The notes: a model not told the origin generated them from the sequence alone. A stretch of 64,000 nt of DNA from Pseudomonadota bacterium (GCA_018241525.1 JAFEDR010000010.1:682001-746000); one strand, 5' to 3'; counted from the stretch's first letter, positions 1-13,262 are shown. Made by a program: numbers and translations.

Positions 1-2773
<2,773 letters not shown>

Positions 2774-2790
2774 GGATCTCGCGCGTTGCC

Positions 2791-3981
2791 TCAGCCTTCG
2801 GTGACGCCGGTCTGCTCGGTGGCGGCCTTCGCCTCGCGCTGCCGCACCTGCGCCTGCAGCCGGCGCAGCATCAGCTGTACGAAGTGGTCGAACAGGCCGT
2901 TCACGTCGTGCGGGCCGGGGCTCGCTTCCGGGTGACCCTGGAAGCTGAAGGCCGGCCGGTCGGTGAACTCGATACCCTGCAGCGAGCCGTCGAACAGCGA
3001 GCGATGCGTGGTGCGCACGTTCGGCGGCAGCGTCGACTCGTCGACCGCGAAGCCGTGGTTCTGGCTCGTGATCAGCACGCGGCCGGTCTCGAGGTCCTGC
3101 ACCGGGTGGTTCGCGCCGTGGTGGCCGAACTTCATCTTGACCGTGCGCCCGCCGGCCGCGAGCCCGAGCAGCTGGTGGCCGAGGCAGATGCCGAACACCG
3201 GGATGTCGGTCTTCAGGAACTCGCGGATCGCGGCGATCGCGTAGTCGCACGGCTCCGGGTCGCCGGGCCCGTTCGACAGGAAGATCCCGTCCGGCGCGAG
3301 CGCGAGCGCCGCCTCGGCGCCGGTCTGCGCGGGCACGACGGTGACCCGGCAACCGTGGTCGGCGAGCAGGCGCAGGATGTTGCGCTTGATGCCGTAGTCG
3401 TAGGCGACCACGTGCAGACGCTGCGCCGCCCGCACCGGCCGGCCGCGGCCCTCGAAGTGCGTGCCGTCGTTCCACTGGTAACTGCGCTTGACGGAGACGA
3501 CCTTCGCGAGATCCATCCCCTTCAGTCCAGGGAACTTCTTCGCGGCGCGCACCGCCGCGGCGGCGTCGACGTTGTCGCCGGTCATGATGCAGCCGGCGAG
3601 CGCGCCCTTCTCGCGCAGCGTGCGCGTCAGCTGGCGGGTATCGATGTCGGCGATCGCCACCACCTTGCCGCGCTTCAGGAAGCTCGGCAGCGACTCGGAC
3701 GCCCGCCAGCTCGAGTGCAGCAGCGGCAGGTCGCGGATCACGAGGCCGGCGGCGAAGATCGCGCCCGCCTCGAGGTCCTCGGGCGTCGCGCCGGTATTGC
3801 CGATGTGCGGATAGGTCAGCGTGACGATCTGACGGCTGTAGGACGGGTCGGTCAGGATCTCCTGGTAGCCCGTCATCGCCGTGTTGAAGACCACTTCGCC
3901 GGTGGTGTTGCCCTTGGCACCGATGGAAATGCCCCGGAAGACCGTGCCGTCTTCCAGGGCGAGTACTGCGGGCGTCGTCAA
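2791..3981 (-). CDS. carA: Carbamoyl-phosphate synthase small subunit (glutaminase)
   Basis: CarA hydrolyses glutamine and passes ammonia to CarB. The 396-residue protein (family usual about 380-400) starts [11 protein letters not shown], has the N-terminal CPSase_sm_chain domain (about residues 5-150) and a class I glutamine amidotransferase domain (about 190-375). The nucleophile is Cys266 in GICLGHQ, and the His/Glu pair is in [10 protein letters not shown]. The start codon is TTG at 3981, placed six bases after a GGGGAG ribosome-binding site; UUG starts are known for carA in other bacteria. Its TTGA overlaps the stop of a 19-codon upstream ORF (3978-4037). Upstream lies a strong hairpin (4041-4080), so the expression of carAB may be controlled in the leader. 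Confidence 0.97.
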   Translation of the reverse strand: MTTPAVLALEDGTVFRGISIGAKGNTTGEVVFNTAMTGYQEILTDPSYSRQIVTLTYPHIGNTGATPEDLEAGAIFAAGLVIRDLPLLHSSWRASESLPSFLKRGKVVAIADIDTRQLTRTLREKGALAGCIMTGDNVDAAAAVRAAKKFPGLKGMDLAKVVSVKRSYQWNDGTHFEGRGRPVRAAQRLHVVAYDYGIKRNILRLLADHGCRVTVVPAQTGAEAALALAPDGIFLSNGPGDPEPCDYAIAAIREFLKTDIPVFGICLGHQLLGLAAGGRTVKMKFGHHGANHPVQDLETGRVLITSQNHGFAVDESTLPPNVRTTHRSLFDGSLQGIEFTDRPAFSFQGHPEASPGPHDVNGLFDHFVQLMLRRLQAQVRQREAKAATEQTGVTEG

Positions 3982-4037
3982 GGTTCACTCCCCTGGCGGG
4001 CCGTCCCGCCGGGCGCTTCCGGTTGCGGGCCGCACAT
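3978..4037 (-). CDS. Possible carA leader peptide (19 codons)
   Basis: A short ATG-initiated ORF encoding [19 protein letters not shown] begins three bases after the end of a strong hairpin. Its TGA stop shares bases with the TTG start of carA (TTGA). The position just inside the carA leader and the exact stop/start overlap suggest translational coupling or an attenuation leader. There is no clear ribosome-binding site directly before its ATG; the nearest GGAG is in the 5' arm of the hairpin. In a GC-rich sequence such a short frame could be chance, so this is a suggestion only. Confidence 0.3.
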   Translation of the reverse strand: MCGPQPEAPGGTARQGSEP

Positions 4038-4040
4038 GCG

Positions 4041-4080
4041 CAAAGCGGGTGGAGCCTTGGTGAAGACTCCGCCCGCTTTG
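4041..4080 (-). promoter_or_regulatory. Leader hairpin upstream of carA (attenuator or dapB terminator)
   Basis: Two 14-base arms (4041-4054 and 4067-4080), CAAAGCGGG... and ...CCCGCTTTG, pair with a single mismatch around a 12-base loop. In the direction of carA transcription the stem is followed by CGCATG, not a run of T. It lies between dapB (ends 4161) and carA (starts 3981). The flanking AAAGCGGG/CCCGCTTT arms resemble bacterial intrinsic terminators. It could terminate dapB transcription, attenuate carAB, or both; no alternative antiterminator fold was identified by eye. Confidence 0.6.
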
Positions 4081-4112
4081 GTCGTCTCGGCGCGTTGAAT
4101 GTCCGGGTGCGT

Positions 4113-4141
4113 AGTCTACGGCAGGCGTCCCCGACGCACCA
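4113..4141 (-). promoter_or_regulatory. Weak candidate promoter for carAB
   Basis: Read on the minus strand, TGGTGC (4136-4141) is followed after 17 bases by TAGACT (4113-4118), a fair -10 with a poor -35. A start about seven bases downstream would place the hairpin at 4041-4080 inside the carA leader RNA. It is the only promoter-like pair found in the 180-base dapB-carA gap. Confidence 0.3.
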
Positions 4142-4160
4142 GTCCGACGGGCGCGCGCGC

Positions 4161-4994
4161 TCAGCTGAAACCGAGCACGTCGCCCATCGAGTAGCGCCCG
4201 GCCGCGCGGCCGCGCAGCCACTCGGCGGCCCGGAGCGCGCCGTAAGCGAAGGTCATCCGGTCGTGCGCCCGGTGGGTGAGCTCGAGCCGCTCGCCGGGCC
4301 CGGCGTAGATCACCGTGTGCTCGCCGACGATGTCGCCGCCGCGCAGGCTGGCGAAGCCGATCGTGCCCTCGCGGCGCGGGCCCGCATCGCCCGCCCGCGG
4401 CGGCGCCGCCAGCGACTTGAGGTCCGTGCCGCGCCCGGCCGCGGCCGCCTCGCCGAGCTTGAGCGCGGTCCCGCTCGGGGCATCGGCCTTGTAGCGGTGG
4501 TGCGCCTCGACGATCTCGATGTCGTACTCCGCCGGCAGGGAAGCTGCTGCCTGCTCAACGAGTTGCGCCAGCAAGTTCACGCCGAGACTCGTGTTCGGCG
4601 CGACCAGTACCGGCACCGACGCCGCCGCGCGGTCGAGCCGATCGAGCGTCTCGGGGCGAAGCGCAGTCGTGCCGACCAGCAGCGCGCAGCGCGTCGCGAG
4701 GCAAGCCTCGATGTGGCCGTCCACGGCCGAGGCGACACTGAAGTCGAGGGCGACCTCGGCCCGCGCGAGCACCGCGGCGGGCGCCGTGCCGACCGCCACC
4801 CCGAAGCGGCGGGTGAGGCCCGCGGCCTCGCCCGCGTCCTGGCCGAGGACCGGGCTCTCGGCGGAGGCGGTCGCGCCGACGAGCTCGAACTCGGTGCTGT
4901 CGAGGATCGCGCGCAGCAGGCTGCGCCCCATCCGCCCGGTCGCGCCGAGCAGGGCGATGCGCACCGGCGCGAGCGGCGGGCGGACCGGGTTCAC
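4161..4994 (-). CDS. dapB: 4-hydroxy-tetrahydrodipicolinate reductase
   Basis: DapB reduces the DapA product with NAD(P)H in the diaminopimelate/lysine pathway (cytoplasm). The N-terminal dinucleotide-binding motif is [11 protein letters not shown], and the conserved substrate/catalytic region reads [22 protein letters not shown] chose the GTG at 4994 because it overlaps the dnaJ stop as GTGA (277 residues); a second GTG at 4967, giving 268 residues starting VRIALLG, is equally close to the family's usual length of about 270. A longer in-frame extension up to 5153 lies inside dnaJ and is not credible. The overlap implies coupling to dnaJ translation. Confidence 0.95.
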   Translation of the reverse strand: MNPVRPPLAPVRIALLGATGRMGRSLLRAILDSTEFELVGATASAESPVLGQDAGEAAGLTRRFGVAVGTAPAAVLARAEVALDFSVASAVDGHIEACLATRCALLVGTTALRPETLDRLDRAAASVPVLVAPNTSLGVNLLAQLVEQAAASLPAEYDIEIVEAHHRYKADAPSGTALKLGEAAAAGRGTDLKSLAAPPRAGDAGPRREGTIGFASLRGGDIVGEHTVIYAGPGERLELTHRAHDRMTFAYGALRAAEWLRGRAAGRYSMGDVLGFS

Positions 4995-6112
4995 GGGGCG
5001 ATGTTCTCGAAGAACTTCTTCACGCCGTCGAGCCAGCTGGCCTCGCGCGGGTTGTGGCGCTGCGCGTCGGCGCGCAGCGTGGCGTCGAGCTTGCGCAGCA
5101 GCTCCTTCTGCTCGGCCGACAGGTTCACCGGGGTCTCGACGACCACCCGGCAATAGAGATCGCCGACCGCCCCGCCGCGCACCGGCCTCACCCCTTGGCC
5201 CTTGAGCCGGAAGATCTTGCCCGACTGGGTCTCGGCCGGCACCTTGAGCGTGGCCTGGCCGGCCAGCGTCGGCACCTCGATCTCGCCGCCGAGCGCCGCG
5301 GTCGTGAACGCGAGCGGCACCTCGCAGGACAGGTCCGCACCCTCGCGCGCGAACAGCTCGTGCTTGCGCACCGCGATCTCGACGTACAGGTCGCCCGGCG
5401 GCCCGCCGTTGCGGCCGGCCTCGCCCTCGCCGGAGAGGCGGATGCGATCACCCGAATCGACGCCGGCCGGCACCTTGACCTGCAGCGTGCGTGCCCGGCG
5501 CACCCGGCCCTGGCCGTAGCAGCTGTCGCACGGCTTGTCGATCAGGCTGCCGCGGCCCTTGCAGCGCGGACAGGTCTGCTGCACGGCGAAGAAGCCCTGC
5601 TGCATGCGCACCTGGCCTGCGCCGCCGCAGGTGGTGCAGCGTGTCGGCTGCGAGCCCTTCGCGGCGCCGCTGCCGGCGCAGGTCTCGCATTCGCCGAGGG
5701 TCGCGATCTCGATCTCGGCGGTGTGGCCGAACACCGCCTGCTCGAGCTCGAGCTCGAGCTCGTAGCGCAGGTCGGCGCCGCGGAAGACCTGGCGCCCGCC
5801 ACGGCGGCCGCCGCCGAAGATGTCGCCGAACACCTCGCCGAAGATGTCGCCGAACACCTCGCCCGGGTCGACGCCGCCGCGCCCCTGCTCGAGGCCGGCG
5901 TGGCCGAACTGGTCGTAGGCGGCGCGCTTCTGCGGGTCGGACAGGACCTCGTAGGCCTCCTTGGCCTCCTTGAAGGACTCCTCGGCCGTCGCATCACCGG
6001 GATTGCGGTCCGGGTGGTGTTTCATCGCGAGGCGACGATAGGCCTTCTTGAGGTCGGCCTCGCTCGCGGTGCGCGCCACCTCGAGCACCTGGTAGTAGTC
6101 CCGCTTCGCCAT
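4991..6112 (-). CDS. dnaJ: Chaperone DnaJ (Hsp40)
   Basis: DnaJ delivers unfolded proteins to DnaK and stimulates its ATPase. The 373-residue protein has the J domain (residues 1-70, with the HPD motif in KHHPDRNPG), a Gly/Phe-rich linker (about 75-115), four CxxCxGxG zinc-binding repeats ([32 protein letters not shown]) and the C-terminal substrate-binding domain. The length matches the family. It follows dnaK by 80 bases, a gap that holds a GC-rich hairpin. The Gly/Phe linker contains an exact 24-base tandem duplication (5816-5863) that repeats GEVFGDIF. Confidence 0.98.
   Translation of the reverse strand: MAKRDYYQVLEVARTASEADLKKAYRRLAMKHHPDRNPGDATAEESFKEAKEAYEVLSDPQKRAAYDQFGHAGLEQGRGGVDPGEVFGDIFGEVFGDIFGGGRRGGRQVFRGADLRYELELELEQAVFGHTAEIEIATLGECETCAGSGAAKGSQPTRCTTCGGAGQVRMQQGFFAVQQTCPRCKGRGSLIDKPCDSCYGQGRVRRARTLQVKVPAGVDSGDRIRLSGEGEAGRNGGPPGDLYVEIAVRKHELFAREGADLSCEVPLAFTTAALGGEIEVPTLAGQATLKVPAETQSGKIFRLKGQGVRPVRGGAVGDLYCRVVVETPVNLSAEQKELLRKLDATLRADAQRHNPREASWLDGVKKFFENIAP
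5816..5863. repeat. Perfect 24-base tandem duplication within dnaJ
   Basis: Two identical 24-base units, 5816-5839 and 5840-5863, lie head to tail in the dnaJ Gly/Phe-rich linker and code for GEVFGDIF twice. The protein repeat is normal in style for DnaJ linkers; the exact nucleotide identity suggests a fairly recent slippage duplication. Confidence 0.85.
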
Positions 6113-6130
6113 GCACCCTCACGTCGCAAA

Positions 6131-6166
6131 GCCGCCGCCGCGAGCCCTCGGGCGCGCGGCGGCGGC
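6131..6166 (-). terminator. GC-rich hairpin in the dnaK-dnaJ gap
   Basis: Arms 6131-6142 and 6155-6166 (GCCGCCGCCGCG and its exact complement) pair, and the central bases 6144-6147/6150-6153 (GCCC/GGGC) extend the stem. On the minus strand the stem is followed by TTTG. This is a strong intrinsic-terminator-like or RNA-stability element that could lower dnaJ relative to dnaK. Confidence 0.5.
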
Positions 6167-6192
6167 GGCGTCGTTCCCCCGACCGCGGGCGA

Positions 6193-8118
<1,926 letters not shown>

Positions 8119-8159
8119 GCCTGTGCTCCTCGATGCGGATTCGGAATGCGTTGTCGCCT

Positions 8160-8187
8160 TAATGTGGCCGCGCCGGCGCTTCTCAAG
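8160..8187 (-). promoter_or_regulatory. Sigma-32 type promoter for dnaK
   Basis: On the minus strand CTTGAG (8182-8187) is followed after 14 bases by CCACATTA (8160-8167), close to the heat-shock consensus CTTGAA-N13-15-CCCCATnT. The -35 element overlaps the grpE stop codon. Its location, about 40 bases before the dnaK start, fits an internal heat-shock promoter. Confidence 0.6.
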
Positions 8188-8746
8188 CGTCCGGGGCGCG
8201 CGCGACGACGACCCGCGCGGGGCGCAGCACCCGGCCGTTCAGCAGGTAGCCCTTCTGCACCGTGCGCAGCACGGTGTTCGGCGGCTGCTGGGCGGTGGGC
8301 TCGGCCATCATGGCCTCGTGGCGCTGCGGGTCGAACGGCTGGCCGGCGGGGTCCAGCTCGGCGATGCCGGCCTTCTCGAAGGCCTTCAGCAGCAGCCGCT
8401 GGGTCGCGGCGCTGCCTTCGAGCAGGCTGCGCGCGTCGGCGCGCTCGGCGTTGGCGAGCGCGAGCTCGAAGCCGTCGAGCGCCGGCAGCAGCTCCTGGGC
8501 GAAGCGCTCGACCGCGAAGGCCCGGGCGCTGTCGAGGTCGCGGGCGCTGCGCTTGCGGTAGTTGTCGAACTCGGCGAGCACCCGCACGTACTGGTTGTAG
8601 TGCTCTTCGGCCTTCTGCCGCTGGGTCGCGAGCTCCTGCTCGAGGGCCGCGACCACCTCCGGCCGCCCGACACCGCCTTCGAGGACGGTGGTGGCTTCCG
8701 GGTCGATGCCCGCGGCACCGCTCGGGTCAGAGGTCGGATCGGTCAT
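8183..8746 (-). CDS. grpE: Nucleotide exchange factor GrpE
   Basis: GrpE releases ADP from DnaK. The 187-residue protein has a long N-terminal coiled coil (about residues 30-80, including [28 protein letters not shown], which carries the family's YxRxxAdFdNyrKR core) and a C-terminal beta domain ending [15 protein letters not shown]. The length is usual. It is preceded by an excellent sigma-32 promoter (8793-8821) and lies between hrcA and dnaK, the common proteobacterial order. Confidence 0.97.
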   Translation of the reverse strand: MTDPTSDPSGAAGIDPEATTVLEGGVGRPEVVAALEQELATQRQKAEEHYNQYVRVLAEFDNYRKRSARDLDSARAFAVERFAQELLPALDGFELALANAERADARSLLEGSAATQRLLLKAFEKAGIAELDPAGQPFDPQRHEAMMAEPTAQQPPNTVLRTVQKGYLLNGRVLRPARVVVARAPDA

Positions 8747-8792
8747 CGTGCATCTCCCGCCGGATGCGCGGCCCCTGCCGCGCCGGCGCGGA

Positions 8793-8821
8793 GGATGGGG
8801 GCTCCCGACCCTGAATTCAAG
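8793..8821 (-). promoter_or_regulatory. Consensus sigma-32 promoter for grpE
   Basis: On the minus strand CTTGAA (8816-8821), 15 bases, then CCCCATCC (8793-8800) match the sigma-32 consensus almost perfectly. It lies in the 90-base hrcA-grpE gap, about 50 bases before the grpE start. No CIRCE inverted repeat (TTAGCACTC-N9-GAGTGCTAA) is visible here. Confidence 0.8.
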
Positions 8822-8836
8822 GGCTTGGGGCCGGCT

Positions 8837-9943
8837 TCAGCGATTCTGGTTGAGTGCCGAGCCGAGCAGGCGGGCGGTCAGGTCGACGATCGGGATCACC
8901 CGCTCGTAGGCCATCCGGGTCGGGCCGATCACGCCGAGCACACCGACCACCTCGTTGTTGACCGTGTAGGGCGCGGTCACCACGCTCAGGTCGTCCAGGA
9001 TCCGGTAGCCCGACTCCTGGCCGATGAAGATCTGCACCCGGTCGGCGGACAGGCACTGGTCCAGCAGGTGCAATATGTCGCGCTTCTCGTTGAAGGCATC
9101 GAACAGCCGCCGCAGCTTCTCGACGTTGGAGAGCTCGGCGAAGCCCATCAGGTTGGTCTCGCCGGCGATCACCACGTCGACCGGCGCGTCGGCCGGCGTG
9201 CCCGGCGCGAACATCTTCTGCGCCATCGAGATCGCGTCCAGCATCAGCTGGTTCATGCTCGCGCGCGTCTCCTGCAGCTGCGACAGCAGCAGCGCGCGCA
9301 CGTCGCTGAGCTCGCGGCCGCCGAACTGTTCGTTGAGGAAACCGGCCGCGCGCCGCAGCTCCTCCGCGCCGAAGCGCCGGTCGACCTCGAGGATGCGGTT
9401 CTGCACCTCGCGACCGTTGACCACCAGGATCGCGAGCACGCGGTTCTCGGACAGCGACAGGAACTCGATCTGGGTGACCGCGGCGTGCGAATGGCGTGGC
9501 ACGGTCACGACGCCCGCGAGGCTCGTGAAATTCGACAGCAGCTGCGAAGCGGAGGCGACCAGCTGGCGCGGGTCGTCGTTGCGCTCGACCAGGCGCTGCT
9601 CGAGCGTGCGCATCAGCTCGCGGTCGAGTTCGCCGCCGGGCCCGAGGCGCATCAGCGCGTCGACGAAGAAGCGGTAGCCCTTGTCGGTCGGCACGCGTCC
9701 CGCCGAGGTGTGCGGCGAGGCGACGAAACCGTACTCCTCGAGGTCGGCCATCACGTTGCGCACCGTGGCGGCGCTGACCGCGAGACCTGACTCGCGCGTC
9801 AGGGTGCGCGAGCCGACCGGCTGGCCGTCGCGGATGTAGGCCTCGACGAGCGCGGTGAGCAGCCGCTGCGCGCGCTCCGACAGCACCGCCGCCCCGCTAC
9901 GTTCGGTCACCGACGCTTCGCGCGATTCGCCGACCATGCGCAC
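8837..9943 (-). CDS. hrcA: Heat-inducible transcription repressor HrcA
   Basis: HrcA represses heat-shock genes by binding CIRCE operators. The protein (368 residues from the GTG at 9943, or 366 from the ATG at 9937) has an N-terminal winged helix (LSERAQRLLTALVEAYIRDGQPVGSRTL..., about residues 20-95) and the C-terminal HrcA domain ending IPIVDLTARLLGSALNQ. It is slightly longer than the usual 340-350. It heads the heat-shock cluster and has a sigma-70-like promoter (9986-10015). I see no CIRCE site upstream of hrcA, grpE or dnaK, so its targets may be elsewhere (for example groESL, outside this window). Confidence 0.95.
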   Translation of the reverse strand: MRMVGESREASVTERSGAAVLSERAQRLLTALVEAYIRDGQPVGSRTLTRESGLAVSAATVRNVMADLEEYGFVASPHTSAGRVPTDKGYRFFVDALMRLGPGGELDRELMRTLEQRLVERNDDPRQLVASASQLLSNFTSLAGVVTVPRHSHAAVTQIEFLSLSENRVLAILVVNGREVQNRILEVDRRFGAEELRRAAGFLNEQFGGRELSDVRALLLSQLQETRASMNQLMLDAISMAQKMFAPGTPADAPVDVVIAGETNLMGFAELSNVEKLRRLFDAFNEKRDILHLLDQCLSADRVQIFIGQESGYRILDDLSVVTAPYTVNNEVVGVLGVIGPTRMAYERVIPIVDLTARLLGSALNQNR

Positions 9944-9985
9944 TAAGCCCCTGTACCTAAAAGAAATTCGAGCTCGCCTCGCCGG

Positions 9986-10015
9986 AATCTAGCGACGCCG
10001 CAGCGAGGGTGTCAA
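9986..10015 (-). promoter_or_regulatory. Sigma-70 promoter for hrcA
   Basis: On the minus strand a perfect TTGACA (10010-10015) is followed after 18 bases by TAGATT (9986-9991). It lies about 45 bases before the hrcA start in the divergent hrcA/nadK gap. Confidence 0.65.
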
Positions 10016-10114
10016 GGAGCGGGCGGCCGCGGCGCCGATTCCCCGTGCGTTCGCGCCAATTCGCGCCGCCGGGCTCCGGCGCGCAAAGCCCGCGTGGTAC
10101 CTTGCCGGCACCAC

Positions 10115-11014
10115 ATGCCGAGCCGCTTCCAGACCATCGCGCTGATCGGACGCTTCGCCGACCCGCGGGTCGCCGAGGCGATGGAGGCGCTCGCGACGCA
10201 TGCGCTCGCGCGCGGCGTGGCGGTGCTGCTCGACGCGGCAGGCCCCATCACGCCGCGCCCCGGGCTCGCGCTGCTGCCGGAGGCCGAGCTCGCGGCGCGC
10301 GCCGAGCTGCTGGTGGCGGTCGGGGGCGACGGCACGCTGCTGCACGTCGCCCGCCTCGCCGGCGACTCCGGCGTGCCGCTGCTCGGCATCCACCGCGGCC
10401 GGCTCGGTTTCCTCGCCGACATCAGCGCCACCGAGATGGTCGAGCGCTTCGGCGACGTGCTCGACGGGAACTACAGCATCGATCCCCGCCACCTGATCGA
10501 GGCGGAGCTCACGGACCCGGCGCTGCCCGCGCCGCGCACGGCGCGCGCGCTGAACGACGTCGTGCTGCAGAAGCTCGAGACCGGCCGCATGCTGGACTTC
10601 GAGACCGTGATCGACGGGCGCTTCGTCAACGGCCACGGTGGCGATGGCCTCGTGGTCGCGACCGCGACCGGCTCGACCGCCTACGCCCTCTCCTGCGGCG
10701 GCCCGATCCTGACGCCGAACCTGGACGCGCTGGTGCTCGCGCCGGTCTCGCCGCACACGCTGTCCGACCGGCCGATCGTGGTACCCGCGAGCTCGGTGGT
10801 CGAAGTGCGGCTGCTCGCCCAGGCGCCGACCCGCGCGCAGGTGACCTGCGATGGCGTCGTGCTCGGCGACCTGCCGCCGGACGGCCGGCTGCTGATCCGG
10901 CCGGCGGCGACGCGCGTGACGCTGCTGCACCCGCCCGGCTACGATTTCTTCCGCATCCTGCGCTCGAAGCTCCACTGGGGCCGCGGCGGGCGCCATCCGC
11001 AGCGGGACACCTGA
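10115..11014 (+). CDS. nadK: NAD kinase
   Basis: NadK phosphorylates NAD to NADP using ATP or polyphosphate. The 299-residue protein has the signature GGDGT at residues 70-74, the LNDVVL motif (equivalent of NE-rich NAD-binding loop), and the glycine-rich TATGSTAYALSCGGPI substrate motif, all characteristic. I chose the ATG at 10115 (MPSRFQTIALIGR), which gives the normal family length; a GTG at 10094 would add seven residues without similarity. It is divergent from hrcA and followed two bases later by recN, an arrangement seen in many gammaproteobacteria. Confidence 0.97.
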   Translation: MPSRFQTIALIGRFADPRVAEAMEALATHALARGVAVLLDAAGPITPRPGLALLPEAELAARAELLVAVGGDGTLLHVARLAGDSGVPLLGIHRGRLGFLADISATEMVERFGDVLDGNYSIDPRHLIEAELTDPALPAPRTARALNDVVLQKLETGRMLDFETVIDGRFVNGHGGDGLVVATATGSTAYALSCGGPILTPNLDALVLAPVSPHTLSDRPIVVPASSVVEVRLLAQAPTRAQVTCDGVVLGDLPPDGRLLIRPAATRVTLLHPPGYDFFRILRSKLHWGRGGRHPQRDT

Positions 11015-11016
11015 CG

Positions 11017-12732
11017 ATGCTGACCCACCTGCAGATCCGCGACTTCGCGATCATCGACGCCGCCGAGCTCGAGCTCGGCGATGGCCTGACGGCGCTCACC
11101 GGGGAGACCGGTGCCGGCAAGTCGATCCTGGTGGACGCGGTGCTGCTCGCGATCGGCGGTCGCGGTGGGCCGGATGTCGTGCGCCACGGCGCCGAGCGCG
11201 CCGAGATCACCGCGACCTTCGACATCCGTCGCAACGCGGCGGCGCGCGCCTGGCTCGAGGAGCAGTCCCTCGAGCACGATGGCGAGGTGATGCTGCGGCG
11301 GCAGATCGGCGCCGATGGCCGCTCGCGTGCCTACGTCAACGGCCAGGCCCAGCCGGTCAACCAGGTGCGCGCGCTCGGCGAGCGGCTGCTCGACATCCAC
11401 GGCCAGCAGGAATTCCTGACCCTGGTACGCCCGGACACGCAGCGGGCGCTGCTCGATGCGCACGGCGGCCACGCGGCACTGCTCGCGCCGGTCGCCCGGC
11501 TCGCGCACGAGTACCGCGCGGTCGAGGCCGAGCTGCACGACCTCGCCCTCGCCGCCGCCGAGCGGGACGCGCGGCTCGAGCTCCTGAGCTACCAGGTGCA
11601 GGAGCTCGAGGCGCTCGCGCTCGAGGCCGGCGAGCCAGAGGCGCTCGCGGCCGAGGCCCAGCGGCTCGCCAACCGCGGCCGGCTCGCGACCGGCGCCGAG
11701 GCCGCGCTCGCGCTCCTCTACGAAGGCGACGGCGAGGACGCCCACGCGCGCACCGGCAAGGCGCTCGCGCAGCTGCGAGCCGGCCTCGAGCTCGACGCGC
11801 GGCTGCAGCCGGTCGCGGCCCTGATCGGCGAGGCGCTGATCCCGCTCAAGGAGGCGGGCCGCGAGCTCGCCGCGTACCTCGAGTCGCTGGAGGTCGATCC
11901 GCGGCGCCAGGAGGCGGTCGAGACGCGCATGGCCTCGATCGAGCAGCTGGCCCGCAAGCACCGGGTCGCCGCGGCGGAGCTGCCCGGGCAGCTCGCGGCG
12001 CTGCGTCTCGAGCTCGAGACGCTCGAACGCGCCGGCACGACCCTCGCCGAGCTCGAGGCGCGGCGCACGGCGCTCGGCCGCGAGTATCGCGCGGCGGCGG
12101 CCACACTCAGCGGCGCGCGACGGCGCGCGGCCGGCGAGCTGGGCAAGGCGGTCACGGCGCTGATGCGCGGGCTCGGCATGCCGGGCGGCAGCTTCGTGGT
12201 GGAGGTCGCGGCGCTGCCCGAGGCGGTGGTCGACCCGCGCGGCGCCGACACCATCGAGTTCCTGGTCAGCGCCAATCCGGGCCAGCCGCCGAAGCCGATC
12301 GCGCGCGTCGCCTCCGGCGGCGAGCTGTCGCGCATCAGCCTCGCGGTGCAGGTCGCCGCGGCGCGCGAGAGCGACGGGCCGACCTGCATGATCTTCGACG
12401 AGGTCGACGCCGGGGTCGGCGGCGCGGTCGCGGAGATGGTCGGCCGCGAGCTGCACGCGCTCGGCCGCCGCGGCCAGGTGCTGTGCGTGACCCACCTGCC
12501 GCAGGTCGCAAGCCAGGCGGACCAGCACGTGCGCGTCGCGAAGCTCTCGGACGGGCGCTCGAGCCGCACGGTGCTGACGCCGCTCGGCGCCGACGAGCGC
12601 GTCGAGGAGCTCGCCCGCATGCTGGCGGGCGTCGACGTCACGGCGGCCGCGCGCGAGCACGCGCGCGAGATGCTGTCGAAACCGAAGGGCAGCGAGGCGC
12701 GCCCGGCCGGGCGCAAGCGCCGGCCGAGCTGA
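11017..12732 (+). CDS. recN: DNA repair protein RecN
   Basis: RecN is an SMC-like ATPase that tethers broken DNA ends in recombination repair. The 571-residue product starts MLTHLQIRDFAIID, has the Walker A motif GETGAGKS near residue 30, a long central coiled-coil region rich in Glu, Leu and Arg (about 150-400) and a C-terminal ABC signature (ASGGELSR) with Walker B (CMIFDEVDAGVGG). The ATG at 11017 lies two bases after the nadK stop; the longer upstream frame is an nadK shadow. No LexA-type operator was noticed, since it is inside the nadK operon. Confidence 0.97.
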   Translation: MLTHLQIRDFAIIDAAELELGDGLTALTGETGAGKSILVDAVLLAIGGRGGPDVVRHGAERAEITATFDIRRNAAARAWLEEQSLEHDGEVMLRRQIGADGRSRAYVNGQAQPVNQVRALGERLLDIHGQQEFLTLVRPDTQRALLDAHGGHAALLAPVARLAHEYRAVEAELHDLALAAAERDARLELLSYQVQELEALALEAGEPEALAAEAQRLANRGRLATGAEAALALLYEGDGEDAHARTGKALAQLRAGLELDARLQPVAALIGEALIPLKEAGRELAAYLESLEVDPRRQEAVETRMASIEQLARKHRVAAAELPGQLAALRLELETLERAGTTLAELEARRTALGREYRAAAATLSGARRRAAGELGKAVTALMRGLGMPGGSFVVEVAALPEAVVDPRGADTIEFLVSANPGQPPKPIARVASGGELSRISLAVQVAAARESDGPTCMIFDEVDAGVGGAVAEMVGRELHALGRRGQVLCVTHLPQVASQADQHVRVAKLSDGRSSRTVLTPLGADERVEELARMLAGVDVTAAAREHAREMLSKPKGSEARPAGRKRRPS

Positions 12733-12735
12733 GCG

Positions 12736-13170
12736 TCAGTCCTCGCGCAGCTTGCGGTTTGGGCAGGGCGAACGGCGGCAGTGCCCGTACAGGATCAGCG
12801 CGTGGTCGGCGATCGTGAAGCCGAGCCGGTCGGCAGCCGCCGACTGCAGCGCCTCGATCGCCGGATCGTTGAACTCCTCGACCCGGCCGCAGTCCACACA
12901 CACCACGTGGTCGTGGTGCTCGCCGCGGTTGAGCTCGAACACCGCCGTGCCACCCTCGAAGTGGTGGCGGGTCACGAGCCCGGCGGCCTCGAACTGGGTC
13001 AGTACCCGGTAGACGGTCGCGAGCCCGATGTCCTCCTTGAGGTCGAGCAGCTTCTTATAGATGTCCTCGGCACTGAGGTGGTGGGCCGCCGAGACCGCCA
13101 GGATCTCGAGGATCTTGAGGCGCGGCACGGTGACCTTGAGTCCGGCCCGGCGCAGGTCCTGGCTTTCCAC
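12736..13170 (-). CDS. fur: Ferric uptake regulator Fur
   Basis: Fur is the iron-responsive repressor of iron-uptake genes. The protein has the winged-helix start (LRRAGLKVTVPRLKILEIL), the metal-site region HHDHVVCVDCGRVEEF and a C-terminal C-x5-C (GHCRRSPCPN). I chose the GTG at 13170 (144 residues) because an AGGGTGAG ribosome-binding site precedes it; a GTG at 13179 or upstream ATG would lengthen the N-terminus without similarity. It is divergent from bamE and convergent with recN, three bases apart. Two TonB receptors later in the window are possible targets, but no Fur box was recognised. Confidence 0.95.
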   Translation of the reverse strand: MESQDLRRAGLKVTVPRLKILEILAVSAAHHLSAEDIYKKLLDLKEDIGLATVYRVLTQFEAAGLVTRHHFEGGTAVFELNRGEHHDHVVCVDCGRVEEFNDPAIEALQSAAADRLGFTIADHALILYGHCRRSPCPNRKLRED

Positions 13171-13192
13171 GCTGCTCACCCTGAGGTTCCGG

Positions 13193-13198
13193 TATGAT
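13193..13198 (+). promoter_or_regulatory. -10 element for bamE
   Basis: TATGAT, one base from consensus, lies 65 bases before the bamE start in the divergent fur/bamE region. No good -35 is visible at the usual spacing. Confidence 0.35.
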
Positions 13199-13262
13199 GC
13201 GCGGCCATTATCCACCCCGCGCCACGGGCGACCAACCCCGTGGAACTACTGAGTCCGATCCG

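Noticed and set aside
5738..5764. GAGCTC-type simple repeat in dnaJ
   Set aside because: It encodes the LELELEL start of the DnaJ C-terminal domain, a normal protein sequence.
8837..9943. CIRCE operator for HrcA near hrcA or grpE
   Set aside because: No inverted repeat similar to the CIRCE consensus was seen, only sigma-type promoter sequences.
10009..12732. Long plus-strand frame (907 codons) that would extend recN upstream over nadK
   Set aside because: The first 336 codons are a frame-shifted reading of nadK; RecN similarity starts at the ATG at 11017.
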